Source of the DNA: Orthonyx spaldingii
Lineage: Eukaryota; Chordata; Aves; Passeriformes; Orthonychidae
Length of the DNA: 64,000 nt
Direction: 5' to 3'
NCBI GenBank assembly: GCA_013397795.1
Contig: VZTJ01000081.1
Span: 189,649 to 253,648, forward strand
Both the position numbers and the translations under genes were made by a program. Below are positions 1 through 13,828 of the stretch, piece after piece. Position 1 is the first letter of the stretch, and each line of letters opens with the position of its first letter. Below the pieces are notes generated by a model. That model did no database searches. It saw nothing but the letters and a program-made list of their open reading frames with translations, and was not told the DNA's origin.

Positions 1-3000
1 TTTCCATTTTTTTTTTCACAGCAACAATACATTGGCATCTTATCTGGTGGCATGCAATGAGTTACTTAATATGAAAGCAATTACTACTACTACTACTCCT
101 CTTTCATTTTCAACAGAAAAGCCCACTGTTTGTAGAAGAGATTCTTGCTTTAAGCCATTAAGATCATGCCCTCACCTTTAATATTGTACATTTTCAGGTT
201 TGCTTTAGCCTAAGGCCAGGTCTGAATATGATATTCCAGTCCTTCTCTAAACTGAAAATATTCACATCTGATGTCCCCGCATTTTGTAGCAAAAATTGTG
301 GAAGTACTATCAAAGTTGACATACAATCAGTATGACTTTTCTAATACAGATAAGATCTACAAATGGGGATTTTTTTACTGCTGCTTGCTTAATTGCTGCA
401 GGGGTTTTATTCTCTTCAAAAACAATGGCAACTGAATTCAAGAACAGAAAACAGTCTCACATATCAGGCTGATAGTTCTTTTCAAGACTTCTTTCAAAAC
501 TTTTCCCTGTATTATTTATAAAAATTGGTAAAAGTTCAAGACGGATCATCCAAATAACTTTTCACAATAGCTGGCTTGCTGAAAATGCTCATTTTTTCCT
601 ACATAACCCTTCTATGTGAGAAAGCCAAATCTGCCATGGTACTGAGGAACACACTGTCTGAGGTTTTGGTGGGGAATAAGCACAAATAAACAGAAATTCT
701 GAGAAAACTTCCAAGAAACACTGATCTACAGGTGAAAAAATACAGCAAGCCTTTGAAATACATAAAGTAATTTGAATAACATCCTAAGCTCTCAAAACTT
801 ATAAGCCTTCTTTGAATATCTGAAAAGTAAATCCTGCTAAATCTCACATATGCCCGCAACCACATGCAGAGACTATAAGAAAGTATAACACTGATTTTTC
901 CAATTTTTTTCCCTGGGTTATTTTGCTTGTAGTATTATCTTTCTCCCAGCATTTCTTGAGGTTAGCACTTCTGGGGTTATTTCTTTAGTGAACAACAGGG
1001 AGAGAGCTGTCTCAAGGTGGAAATAGTAGCCATTTAAATAACACACTGCTTACAGCTTATTAGCACAAACCCAGGTAAGATAACACAGTGGTTAAATTCC
1101 CCATAGCTATTACAACTTGCCTACATTTATGCTCCATTCTAAATGCTGAATAGAGTCCTCAGGACAAAGCTGAAATGTTCAGTCTGTTGCTTAGATACTA
1201 CTTTCACAAGCTTCATATGAAAAATCTGTGTACACAGGCAAATAAACAGTTAAGTTAATAGGCTGAATCCGAAATGGACAAATAATCACTTCTTTTGTAC
1301 TATCTTTTGTACTATATTTCGGTGTGGGAGAAACAGGTGTGGAATACATAGAACACTAACTCAATGCAAAATGAAAATATCTGTGCTTTGGTGGGATGCC
1401 TCCTCCATGTATAGATATTTGGTGCCACTCTACCCTAATGAAAAAAGTTACTTGAATCTGCATTCATTTGAGTCACTTGATTCATCTTTGTCTATTCTTG
1501 CTGTATGGGATACAGAAATGAATATCCTGTTTGTTTACTTATGCAGGAGTCACTTATAATTTGTGACATTGCAACAACAGATCAAAACCGAGATCATATG
1601 CTAAAGTTAGAAAATCACCTCAGTCATATACACTACAGGCTTTATTGCATAACCGGGAGGAGTTAAATTTACAGTGGTTCAAATATTCTATTCAGAATGC
1701 CCAAATTATATCTAGTGAAAACTGCTTGACTAAAAATAGATGCTGTTCTGCATAACATATTAGATTGGTTCCTGCTATGCCATTTCCTCAGTAGAAGGAA
1801 AAAGCAATTTTGGTATGTGCTCTTCTCTGCTAATATTCAAAAACGAATTTGTTAATTTTTTTAGCACCAATAATTTATGACTTGGAGCAACATGCTCGAC
1901 AAACCGGGTGTTATGTAAAAGCTGACAGTTACAACATCACAATACAACAGCATTACCTATTATGTAGTTATGGTGATAACACACTACTCTTGTGCAACAC
2001 ACCACAAATTATAAACGATTTTGGAGGAAATCCATTCTGCTCTGCTCAGCAAAACAAAATGGCTACACAAATTGCTGGGTTTTGCCTCTTGTTGTATTAT
2101 TTTGTTAATCCCCTGCAAGATAAGTGTGTACTTTCATAGGCTTTGCATTAAGAAACAATTGTGAAAGCAACAGAAACAGAGCAGAATTCAATACCCAGAT
2201 TCAATGACCAGTTCCTCTTTGCTGGAGGGAAGAATAGATAGCAAAATAATTCTGAATTAAAAACCAGTTATGTTTTGTAAACAAATTTTCACTCCTTGAA
2301 CTAAGTTTGTTTATTTAGTTCCACTGTCAGCATTATTTTTTATCTCAGTTTGTCATTTAGTTCATATACTTACTGCAAAGATAAAAAAAAATCAGTCAAG
2401 ATATTTAAAATGACATATCAATCTAACTATCTGCATTAAATGTACTTTCCATCAATTTCCACTACAAAAGAGTATAAACAGCTGCTCTGTACCACTTCTG
2501 TTGCAACTTCAAGATGAATAATTATGTATATATGCCATTTTTTATATTTCTGAACCTAATTTTTTTTATCTGGCAGGAACAGAATTACTGGTCTTTAAAG
2601 TTCTTCTGTAAGAGTTATTGTAACAATAATGACACTCCTTATATTATATACTATCTACAAAATTATCCTACGGTAGATTATAATTTTCTGAACATGGGTT
2701 TTCGTAAGAGAGACTGAATTTTAATGATTGGTTTCTATGTTTGCTTTCATGAAATGAGCCATGCTCAAATATTATCAGTATAAAAATGCTTATTAAAAAA
2801 AAAAAAGAACCCAATCTTCTCACAAAGAATCACATCTCAGTAGAGGTGATCAATTGTTTGGGTTCATTTTTCTTTAAAGAGTATTATTAAATTCTGTGTT
2901 TTTCTTAAATACCATGCTTGATTTTTTTCTCAACTTTTCCCTAAAATAATGAAGTTTTTTTTTCTCTAGAGGAATCAGTGGTTATTTAATATATATTTTG

Positions 3001-6000
3001 CACTAAAACCCAAGAAAACAAAGTGTGTAAATCAAGAAAACAAAGAGAAGCATTTAATCAAATTTTGTGACAATTTATAATCAAACAAAATGAAGTTATA
3101 TTACAAATTTTCTACTATGAACCAGGTAACAGTCTTTAGTTCTTTCCACCTGCATGACAATATCTTCCTTCCGTTTGTGTCCCAGCAGTCCCTTACATTG
3201 TGCCAGTGGACAAAGGGGTGAGGGAATGTTTGTACAGAAAACCAATTCAACTATTTGATACTTATAGGCTTTCTAGAATAGAGAGGAGTCATTTATGCAC
3301 CTAAATTCCTTGCTGGAAGGGAGCACAGAAATGGGGCAGAAATGCATAGTCAGCCTTCAGGTCAGATGATCCTGATGTGCCATTGAGATCCCTGATGGTT
3401 TGGGTCAGGTACTCACCAGGACAATTGGCAGCTCCCTCCTGGCCAGTGCCTGCAGAAATCGTGGCATTCAAATGCAGGGAACATGTGCTCAGGTCTCATC
3501 CTGGCATGGAATCAGAAATCTTGGAGGTCACCTCTGACAGCACGAGGACTGGGCAGGGTTCCTATATCCCACAATGTGGCTATAGCCTGAGATACCTACT
3601 TGAGTCTTCCTGCTTCTGAACTTCTCTTTTCAGCCAAGAGCTGGATCTTACACTATAAAAGCATATATTTCATCATAAAAAAGAGATGAGAAGTAAAATC
3701 ATATTTATGGAAATTAATCTGATATTTAGAGTACCACAGTGAGAGGGAGCAAGCTCGTTACAGCATGCCCTCCCACTGCAGGAAGAACCCGCGTGGAGAA
3801 GAGGCCTTTGCAGAGAAGTGCATCATGACTTTATGCCTCTTGATATGTTGTTTTAGTGATGGTGTAGAGGTACAGTTGGATAGAGCTTTTGAGTGTTTGA
3901 AAGAATTATATATAAGACTATGGTTCTCTTTAGTGTTAGTTAAAGTAGTTTGATGCCTCAGGGCTAGATGGTTCCTTTCTGGTTTTAGTATAAATGATGT
4001 AATATATACTACTAGAACTATCATAAATACAGGTACTTCAATTGATAACTTATAATCAGTGAGACTCTACTTTTATTCATAAAAGTAGCTGTCCTTCAAG
4101 AACTCATTAAATGGCCATGTAGACATAACGAGAGGCACTGTAGATTTTTTTTTATTTGACTGTTTATTCATTCATCTGCTCATTTACTTATTCATTCATG
4201 ATTTTATTCTTATGATTCTTGCACTCATCATGAATAGTGTTTTACAGAAAGCTGCAGTTCAGCAAAAGTATATCAACATTTAATCATATGAGTTGTCACT
4301 TCGAAGTCACATATATTATTGGTCAAACCACAAGGTAGTACAAGTGGTCCCAGGAGTGCTTCACCACTGGTAGAGTTTGCTTGAAAGGTCTCTGGGTAGA
4401 CCTTTCATTCAGCCCTTTTGTGGTAGGACAATAAAAAGCTGGCATGACATGTTTGATATAGGGTTTTTTGGCAAATAATAAAAACTATTTGAAAATGAAT
4501 TTATTTCTATTGTCATGAACAAGCTGTTCAGAAGCTCTCTGTCCTTGAAAACAAGAATCTTAAGAATTCACCATCTGGGCTGAATTAGCTGGATTCATGT
4601 GGAATAATCAAACCATCTACATTAGTCATCTGCTACAGGATAATATACATGTATGTATGACAGATATATATATATATTCTACCAGTGGAGCTAGGCATCA
4701 GGACAGACTTCTGAAGGGCATTCCAGCCTTCAGGGAAGATGTTTTAGCATAACAGAATCTCAAGGCTTGAATGAATGTAAGCATACAATGGTGAGGAGCC
4801 ATAGCCAGCAGCAGTAATTTCCCAAGCTGAGAGAGGTCAATGAAGACAGAGACAGCTGCTAATATTTTTCTATTATTATTATTATTATTTCTTTATTTAT
4901 TTATTAAAAAAACCAAATCTGAACAAACAAAAAACCAAAAACAAACAAGGAAACAAGAAACTCATTATTTGCAACCAAACACAGGTCTTAGTTAATTTTT
5001 TTTTAACTCCCTCAACTAACCTAAGAGCTTTTTTGTCAATATGTGGAAATCTGGAGGAGGTTAAGAAGCAAAGTCAATGAACTTTTGAATATGATCTTCT
5101 GTTATATATGACTTAGTACTCTGCCTCCATATGGAAAATCAACTTAATGTTAACTTCATTTCACTGTATCATTGCAACTTGTCAGGATATAACCTTCTTG
5201 TCACCATCGGAAGCTTCCTGATAATGTGTGCACTGACACCTCACCTCTATGAGCTGGTAGGGAGTCAACATTTCTGGTGCGCTAACCAAGAGTGAGAGAT
5301 AACTCTGTTCATGCAATAGGGATTAATCTTCCACCGCAGTAAGGGATGCATCTAAATGTCCAAGGTTTACCATGCAGAACAGCCTAGCACTTGTAAGACT
5401 ATACACGTAGGTGGGCCCTGCAGCTACACTAACAAAACAACAACACAAGAAATTATAAGATTTCTACAAAGAGTAAAAGGGGGGTAATTCATATGTAGAC
5501 ATCTAATCCTGACAAGGCTACATTTTCAAGACAGGAACATAAGTAATAGAAATGAGAACTATGGTTGATAGCAGAAAGGCGTCACTAACTTAAAGGAATT
5601 AAGTAGAAATTACCAGTGCAAACATATCAGAAGCTGAAGGGGTATAAAATAGGGACAAAAGGAAAGAATAAATACAAAAAGCCTGTTTATTTGGGAGTGG
5701 ACGAGAGTAGTAAAGGCAAAAAATTGAAAATTGGAAAGGGAGGAAAAGTAAATGTAAGCAGAAGTTTGTCATTTAACTAGCAGTTTAGCAGTATCTGTTG
5801 GGTAGTCTTCTGTTGATCCCACTTGGAGGAGGCAAATAAATCTCTTATTATTCTGATAATATGTGTCTGACTTTTTCTGTGGTGACTGGGGATATTTGAG
5901 GAGTTTTCTCTAAAAGTGGTAAGGAAATACATGAAGGGGATAGACCAGTCCTAGCAGCTGTGGCATTGAACTTTTAGCAGAATCCATATTCAGAGTTAGG

Positions 6001-7371
6001 CATAGAAGCTCACAATAAATAGACCTACAAAGGCCAACAAGGCAAGCGAATAATTTCTAAATTTGAGAAACACTCAGTCCCTTATGCTGAGCTAAATGCA
6101 GTATTCACTATGGCTGTTAGCTGCCAAACTGCTTGTCACTTAGCTGTATTAGCATGGAAGTAGTGAAAGCACATATTTACTCAGTCCTGTAATGGTTATA
6201 CAGGATGGGGAGACTCAGATTCAGTTCTGTTCCTTACCTGAATCAGACCCACATCTTCCCCAGCATAATAAGAAATTATATCACATGGAAGTCTCTTGAT
6301 CATTTTTGGAATATTTTCTGCAAAATACTTTTAAAATTACTGGTTCAGAATTGATGTTTACCAGTCTTCTATTTATGCCTAGAGGCTTAGATAGCCTCAC
6401 CAGGGTTATAAGGAAATTTCGAGTTCATAAGATCTGAATGTACAAGCGCTGTTGTCAAACCTCAAGAACTTGTGTGGGTTTTGTACGTGCTCATATTGTA
6501 ATGTCAAAGACCCCACATACCTTGTCTTGAGTACAGCTAACTTTTGGGTTGGGTTCATAATTTTTTGGAATCTGCAGGAATTTTACAGTAATTTTATACT
6601 TTGCTGGTTACAGCTGAATGTTGTACAATCATTTTCTGAAACACAAGACAATATACAACACAGAATTTGCTGTGCAATACAGAAGCTCAGCATATGCTGT
6701 TTACAGTTTTACATTACCTTCAGTATCATAAGGCTCCAGCAACTGGTATGTGCTTTAGAAGCACTGAGAATTTCTACAACTTCGTGGTTTTAAGTGGTCT
6801 ATGATTGTCCTGCTGTGAAATTACAGAAACAGAATACTTTGTAGCAAGTTCCATTTTAAGTTTTCCCTCTTCCACTTGTAAAAGGAACAAAATAACACTT
6901 AATTTATCATCTACTAAATTAAACAATTATAGAATTACTATAATGTTCCCACTGGCTTCCATGTTGCTGTCTGCAAGCTGATAAAACTGAAATTTTCTCC
7001 TAATGTCCTGCTGGGACAGAGGCTTGGGTTTTGTGTTGATCTGAACATTTTCTATATCTGCTATAATTTCTCTCTTGCTTTCTATTCTACCAACAATCTT
7101 TTGTGCTGCATGACCACTTCCCATAAGAAAAGCAGACAATCTAATTTTAAGTGCTCACTAAAATGTGGTAATGCTAGACTCATTAAATTAGACTTCTTCA
7201 GATATTTCAGTGTACTGTATGGGCCTTGATGTTAAATTCTTATGTCTCATCTCAGATATTTACTTTACTCAAATTATTGGCAGTTCTGCTAAAAAAAAAA
7301 AATTCACAACAAAATGTCGAGAATAATCCTGACGTTAGCAAACAGAAGATGTATTCTCAGGCTCACAGTAT
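1..7371. other. Intergenic DNA, no gene supported
   Basis: A+T-rich sequence with many short open frames in all six frames. None has a recognisable domain, splice context or homology. It contains a short (AT)n run at about 4663-4675 and a TTA/TTTA-rich low-complexity patch at 4868-4910. A slightly more G+C-rich patch at about 3300-3620 was not recognised. By comparison with the human gene order this is the spacer between YIPF7 and the gene that would lie beyond its 3' end (KCTD8 in human). No KCTD8 exon was seen. Confidence 0.6.
4868..4910. repeat. TTA/TTTA low-complexity tract
   Basis: Runs of ATT units pass into TTTA units. This is simple-sequence DNA with no further meaning visible. Confidence 0.7.
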
Positions 7372-7745
7372 ATGTATCATGAAGAAAAGTTCAGACAGTA
7401 TAGTCTCACAAAGAGAAGGTTAAGGAGCAACCTGATAATAGCTTACAGTTTTCTGAAAGAACAGCTACAAAAACGCAGAAACAATCTCTCTGCACAAAAG
7501 GCAATAGCCAGGTTGGACATCAGGAGAAATTCTACAAGGAGCCCGATGCAACAGTGGAACAGGTTGCCCATGGATGATGGGGACATTCAAGGAAGTTTTC
7601 AAGACCTGACTAGACAAATGAATGGCTTTTCCCCAGTTCAGTGCTGGGGATAGTAACCCTTTGATGGGGAAGCTGCACAACATGCCCCTCTGATGTTCCT
7701 TCCAAACAACATTTCTCTAACTCTGTGATGTAATTCTGTCATTCA
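7372..7745 (+). mobile_element. CR1 LINE fragment (3' end)
   Basis: An open stretch on the plus strand reads like the C-terminal end of CR1 ORF2: a block resembling S-L-x-K-R-R-L-R-x-N-L-I, then a W-N-R-L-P motif, then a non-coding tail ending near CTCTGTGATG, close to the CR1 terminal repeat. These motifs follow the reverse transcriptase domain in CR1 elements. Only about the last 370 bases of the element are present, so it is a 5'-truncated, inactive copy, as most bird CR1 copies are. The family is clear; the exact ends are approximate. Confidence 0.75.
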
Positions 7746-10700
7746 CCCTTCTTAATCTAGTGAAAGTGCATGTGGAAAAGTTTTGTGAATTTTTCTTCTA
7801 AAAATGGATGATTATGCTGATTGCTAAAATAATTTAACAGAACTGCATTTTTTTTCTCTACATAAATAATCCCATATGTGAAGAGCAACAAGGCCTCATT
7901 GTACAGTAAAGCTTCAATCTATTCCTTCCTTTTTCCAGTGAAAAACATGGTGATGATGGAAAGTAAATTGCCTACACAGAGCCTTAGATTCTAAAGGGGA
8001 TATGGACTGCATCTCTTAAAGTCTTGAACATTTATGAGACATGTTTTATTCCCTACCCAAAAACCTCTTTTGCTTCTTATCCTTCCATTATTCAAGGAGC
8101 ATGACTGAATTATTTGCCAATGATTGTAATTCCTTTCTTATCTAAAACTGAAATCTTTATGCCCCCTATTAAAGAGTGCAGAGAGACAATACCAGTAAAG
8201 AAGCATTCAATGAAATCCTTTCATGCACATTCACACTCAATACAAACTACAGCAGCAGACAGAACCTTGCAATGAGAATGCATTCTCCCTTCTTTCTTGC
8301 ATCCACTTCCTTCAGCCATATAATGTAATATTTGATTGTTGACATAGAAAAGCTACCTGCAACAATGCTGCCAGGGGTATCCTAACACTTAATGGCCAGA
8401 CTGAGCCCACACTGATGGAAGCAGTGCATGTGTGCTGCTGTCTGTGCTGTACAGAGAAGGTGTGCATATGATGCATTATTTTTAAGATTCATGTGAAGAA
8501 TGCAATAAAACCTATGGGAAGAAATCAAGCCTGGCATTTACCAATACAACAAAAATTGTCAGGTTGAATAATTAATTTTCAATTAACTAAATCTATGTAG
8601 TTTGTACATTAAACCTTCCTTGGGAAAGTGATTTTGCAGGCATGATTTATGGGATCAGTAAACAGAGATTACCTACCATCTTTACATTGCATCGATAATT
8701 CACAAAAATAGCTTTAAAAGTAAATAAGGGTATACTTCATGATTCCCTTAAGAATATGTGTGGACTTGCTATAGAGTAGACATCTCCAAGAGACCTTTCA
8801 GAGCTTTAGCAAGTAAAAGTTTTTGGATCCCAGTCAAGGTCTTCGGTGTATAAGTCTGTTGTGCTAAATATGCATCTCATGAAGAGAAAGTTGGGTACTG
8901 AATAATGAATTCTACCCAAGCCTCAAGCTTTGTTGGACTTTTCCCTATAAATTTCTGATGAATTGGTAACACTGCACTAAAGAAATAGATTAGAAACTGA
9001 CTGATCCCCTTCACAATAGTGACCTCAATTTTGTAGATGCTAAGAATCACAAACTAATCAAACAGTCTCTTTCATTTCATTAGAGACAAGCATTTTATTT
9101 TACTTCTGATTCGTATTTATTTTTTTCCCAAGGACCTTTTTAGATTCTATCAACAAGTAAGACCATTTTCCCTAAGGTATATTGTGATTTCTCAGCTTCT
9201 GAAGCAGAAAAGGTAGAGAGGAGGCTATGGCATGAGTTAATTTATTTACAAGTACCTGCTTCTACTGATTAAAGTTTGTCTGAACCAGAAGGCATCTGCT
9301 TCCAAGTCTTTTCATTAAAAATATGAAAACAATTCTGCTAATACAAACTTTTATTTCTCAAGTATCTCACAGCTATTTTACAGTCCACAGGAAGTAGTAA
9401 ACTGTCTATTTTTCTGCTCTTAAACCTAACCCCTACTGTTGACCAGCAGTGCGATGATGGCCAGACATTTCAGGTCTTGATATTCCTACAATCTGCCCAT
9501 TGATACTTGCTAATGATCTTACTCCAAGTTTGCTGTAGTGCAACTCAGAGTAAAAGTCTATCTTTTTTTGCATTAGTTTCCCACCCTGAGCACTAGAATG
9601 GTGATTATTACCATCCTTGGACTTGTAGGGAAGAGTAATTCCCCTTATTGCAAGAACTTGTGGACAAAATTTTACATTCTGCATCAGTTTGGAGGATAGC
9701 CTACTCGATCAATGTTCCCTATTACTCTAAAATGTAAAAAAAATATTTAATTTCCTTTGCATCCAGCAGCATCTGGTGTTTTCAACTCTAGCGTGCCCAC
9801 CTCCCCATTAGTTTACCAGAAACAATGCCAAGGTGAAGTCAACTTCAGTTTAGATGGTTGTAGAAATTCAACATTGTGAGAAAGCTGAGAGGAAGCCTAT
9901 AGCACAGTCATAAGGAAAAACCTAGAAACATATAAAATCCTAAAGGAAACACAAGGAGTTGGAGACTGACAAAGACTGCCCAGTAGAAACTCATTGTGTG
10001 TCTCCTTGACATAGCCCAGCAGCTCACTGAAGCCCTTAGGTAGCTCTTACATCTGTTAGAAAATGAAGGATTGCTTTATACTTTGAAATCAGATATATTT
10101 TGATCACAGCATCTCTTTGTGCATGCTTAATTGTGCCTGAACAGTGTCACAGAGTTACAAGGGCATCATGAAACATAACCAGTATAAAAATCCTAAGGAC
10201 TGGTCCCAGCCTAATGGCCAATCAGACTGACTAGCAAGGGAGAGACAAAAAGAGAGACAAATCTCCCTTTGTCCCTTGTGCACTTCTTCAAAAGTGTTCG
10301 TAATATCCAGATATGTGCTGATATCTGTTATACTCTATTTGGTGTACAATTTATGAACAGTTGAAATGGTATCCACCATCACTATCAGGAACTTCTATAT
10401 TCTCAGTTTTCATAGTGAACAATAAAAGCTCTACCCTAATGCCAGTGAATCTAGTGAAAGGATTTCTTCTGACTTAGATGGGGGATGGAGCAGTATTCAA
10501 ATGAGATAGAAAATTATTTTCTTTGTTTGCTGTTTATTAGAAATTAGTCTGAAGAACAGCTGACTTTGAAAGAAAATAATGAAAATAGTTTATTCAGTCC
10601 AATTGCTCTGATGATATAGAAATATTCATCTAGGATCCGACTAATTAGTGTGAAAGAAATATTTTGAACTGATTGAAAATCTTCTTTCCTTTTCCTTGCT

Positions 10701-13057
10701 ATTAAATTTCAGTTCATATTTCTTAATAATGGAATGTAACTTTGAAAAATACTCACTGCATGAGAAAGGGATAAGCAAAACAACACAAGCACCTCCGAAA
10801 TTAAGGCATTGGCTGAGTTCTTTGTGTTTGTATTCAAAAGCATAGAGAATAGAAAAATTTCCTTTTCTCCATACTTCTAACTAACACTAAGGTATCCAAT
10901 GCTCTTTCAGTGATCCAAGTTAACTGAAATCTGAGACATAGCATCTTAAGTCAGCTTTGTATTCCTGAAATTGAAAACAGCCCACTCTCATTATTTGATT
11001 GGCTCTGGACACCTTATCTACTTGTGTCTCCTCCTGCACAAAATTTGCATGCCACCAGTTATTTGTTTGTAAATGTGGTCCAGCTAAGCACATCCTGGAC
11101 ATACTAAGGTAAAACAGCAAAACAATTTCTACTTCCTCAAAAGTTTTATGACTGTTGAGATTTAATTCTCCCTCAAATTTCCAGCACTAAGGTTGCATTG
11201 CTGTTCATTCAGATGGCATAGGAATTTGTATTTATGTTTTGAACAAATACACAGACTTGTAAAAAAAAATATCTCAGATGAAAACCTTACACCAGACCTA
11301 TAAAAAAAAAATCACTTGTGCATCTATTTGCTAAAATAGAGTATGCCCTATTAAGGACAAAGAAGTTACTATAAACAGTCAGTAATAAACAGAATATCAA
11401 GAACATATGATGGATTGTAAAGAGTTACTTCTGACATGCACATTGTCTTGTCACACTGGACTGCAGAATATAGTATTAGTGTAGTTTACTGCAAAAATAT
11501 TTCTGAAATGCACTGGATTGATTACACAGTAACAGACTGACCAACAAAGTTAAAGATATTTGATTATTTAAAACATCACAGACTATTTATAAACATAAAG
11601 TCTTTCATTGAGTTAGCTCACAACTATGAACTAATACCCTGTTGAGGTCAAATAAGCAAATAAGCAATTTACTGAGCTCCATCTAATGGGGAACAGTGTG
11701 CTTAATCAGCCAGGCTGATTCTGCTTAGCTGTCACCCATTGATGTGGACAGTGACAGTGAATTGAAAAGTCAGAAAACATGCCGAACATACTGAATTTTT
11801 CACAAGAAACTAGGAGCCATCACATATTGAGGATGCTGAATGTCTGGGCAAGAGTCACTCTGTAGCCCAGACTGAGAGTCATGATTTCAGCAGTATTCAT
11901 TTTAGGTAGATTGCTTTTTCTAACCGTTGTTGTGTGATAGAGAAGCTAAATCTTCCTGAAATTCATCCTACCTGACAACACACTGGCCAATCTACACAGG
12001 CGTGAGTGCGGGGTTTAGATCTGGCTCAGATGCCTCTACTGCTCTGAGCTGCCTCACATAGGATGCATCCTTCATATCAATACACAGTGTAACTCTTTCC
12101 CAGTCCTGCTCTAGTTTATGTCTCTCATATTTTAAAACTGAGACTCTAAAGCAAGGAATGGGAGTTGTTGCATTTGTTCATACTCATCTTGGCCTTAGGA
12201 TATCTGTGTTTTCCACTCCTCTGGTTGCTCCCTGGAGGCTTTAATGAGGATCATCAAAGGAAGACAGACACTCTGCCTGAGGTCTTTTTTTTTGCCCTCC
12301 CCACGCTAGGGAAGATGTGAAGTGTTGTACAGTGACAAGGAAAAGGCAGAGGAGGAGAACATGGCAAGCAGGAGAGCATCTTGCTGGCTGGAGGCTGCCC
12401 ATGTAGCTCCACCAGATTTTGTCATACTCCATCTTTTGTCATTAGGACCATCCTATCTGATATGATGTCCATTGTGTTTAAAGATTGGGAAACATGTATG
12501 TGGGGAGCTTGTGTCCCAGTGAAAAGAAAACTTGCTAATTTGAGAAAGGAGATTTCACCTGACTATTTTGTGAGAATTCACTTTAGGCTCTGTCATCTGA
12601 GTGCTTGAATTTTAAAGAAAATTTTTAAGAAATTAAACTCTCCTCACAGCATGTTTATATGTGAAAGTATCATTATCCTTGCTGCGAAGTCTCCAGGTCA
12701 GATGGTGAGAGATGCCTATCTAAAGAAAATCAGTGGGCTATGTCACTAAGCACCTTTAGGATTCAAAGCCCAAATAACTGCCCAGGGTCTGATAGGAAAT
12801 CCAGACAACTGCCTAAGTTGAAGCCATGTGGACTGCCTCAATCCAGTGTATTTGCCACAATTCCTATTTTTAACAGAAAAAACCTTATCCCCTTAACTCC
12901 TTGAACTGTTTGAAAAAATTTGGTAAGCATATGTAAACAATTTATGTAACAACTGATGCTGTAGCTTCACATTGCCCAGTTCATTAACATCTGAACACAT
13001 GATATTGCATACATAGGGATTTGTAGTCACAAAGGATATTATTACTGTTGCCATGCA

Positions 13058-13127
13058 TTGTATTTGCATTGTGATTTTCCTTAAATGTGCAGCATTGTTT
13101 TGTTAAGCAATCAGAATGCAAATACCA
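13058..13127. repeat. Inverted repeat with paired octamer motifs
   Basis: The 19-base arm at 13058-13076 and the reverse complement of 13109-13127 differ at only two positions. Each arm contains the octamer ATTTGCAT or ATGCAAAT (13062-13069 and 13116-13123), the usual POU-factor target. The arms are 32 bases apart. The repeat is seen directly; any enhancer role is inference. Confidence 0.55.
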
Positions 13128-13782
13128 CTGGCACAGCTAGAAAACATTCAAGTGCCCAAGTATACAAAGAATGCAAACTGTGCAGTAAAGCACACAAAGC
13201 CCAACAAGCTCATTAGTACCATACTGCAGTGATTACAGAGCAAAGTGCCTTCTGAGGTGCAGTAGTCAGGCTATACAGAGAGAAAGCTTTGCAGTGTTTT
13301 AGTGCAATGATATTTTTAATGCAATTGTGTGCTGCCACAGTAGTCATATTTCACCAGCATAAGCTGCTCTGGGAAAGAGGCACTATTCTCTGCTTGTACC
13401 TTGCCTAGGTATCATTCTTGATTAGCTATTAGGCTCTGCATAATAGTCGTGAGGATGATGATAATAATTCTAAGGATAAAAATTATGGTCTTTGGTCAGA
13501 CCAAAGCCCCATCTAGCTCTGCATCCCTTTTCTAATAGAAGTCAGAAGTGTATTTTAAGCAAAAAACATGAGAAAACAGGCAAGTATAGAGTAACTCTTT
13601 CACTGGTACAGCCTTCGAGATTCCAGCAATCAGCAGTAAGGACGTGAAAACTGGAACTAGGCTCTGTGGGGATCCTCTAGCAGCTTGATTTGCATCATGG
13701 TCTCTGTTGTAACTTAATGACTCAAAACCAGATAACCAACTGTCTATTGTCAGTGTACCCGCCTTCAACATCCCTGCCAGTA

Positions 13783-13784
<2 letters not shown>

Positions 13785-13823
<39 letters not shown>

Positions 13824-13828
13824 TATAT
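13785..13828. repeat. (AT)n microsatellite
   Basis: An uninterrupted AT dinucleotide run of 36 bases is followed by GC and a short further AT run. Open frames across it that encode Tyr-Ile repeats are artefacts of the repeat. Confidence 0.95.

Noticed and set aside
3758..4024. Minus-strand open frame with an L-x2-H-x3-H segment resembling a C2H2 zinc finger
   Set aside because: The paired Cys residues and correct spacing to the Leu are missing, and there is no repeat of the pattern. Chance is more likely.
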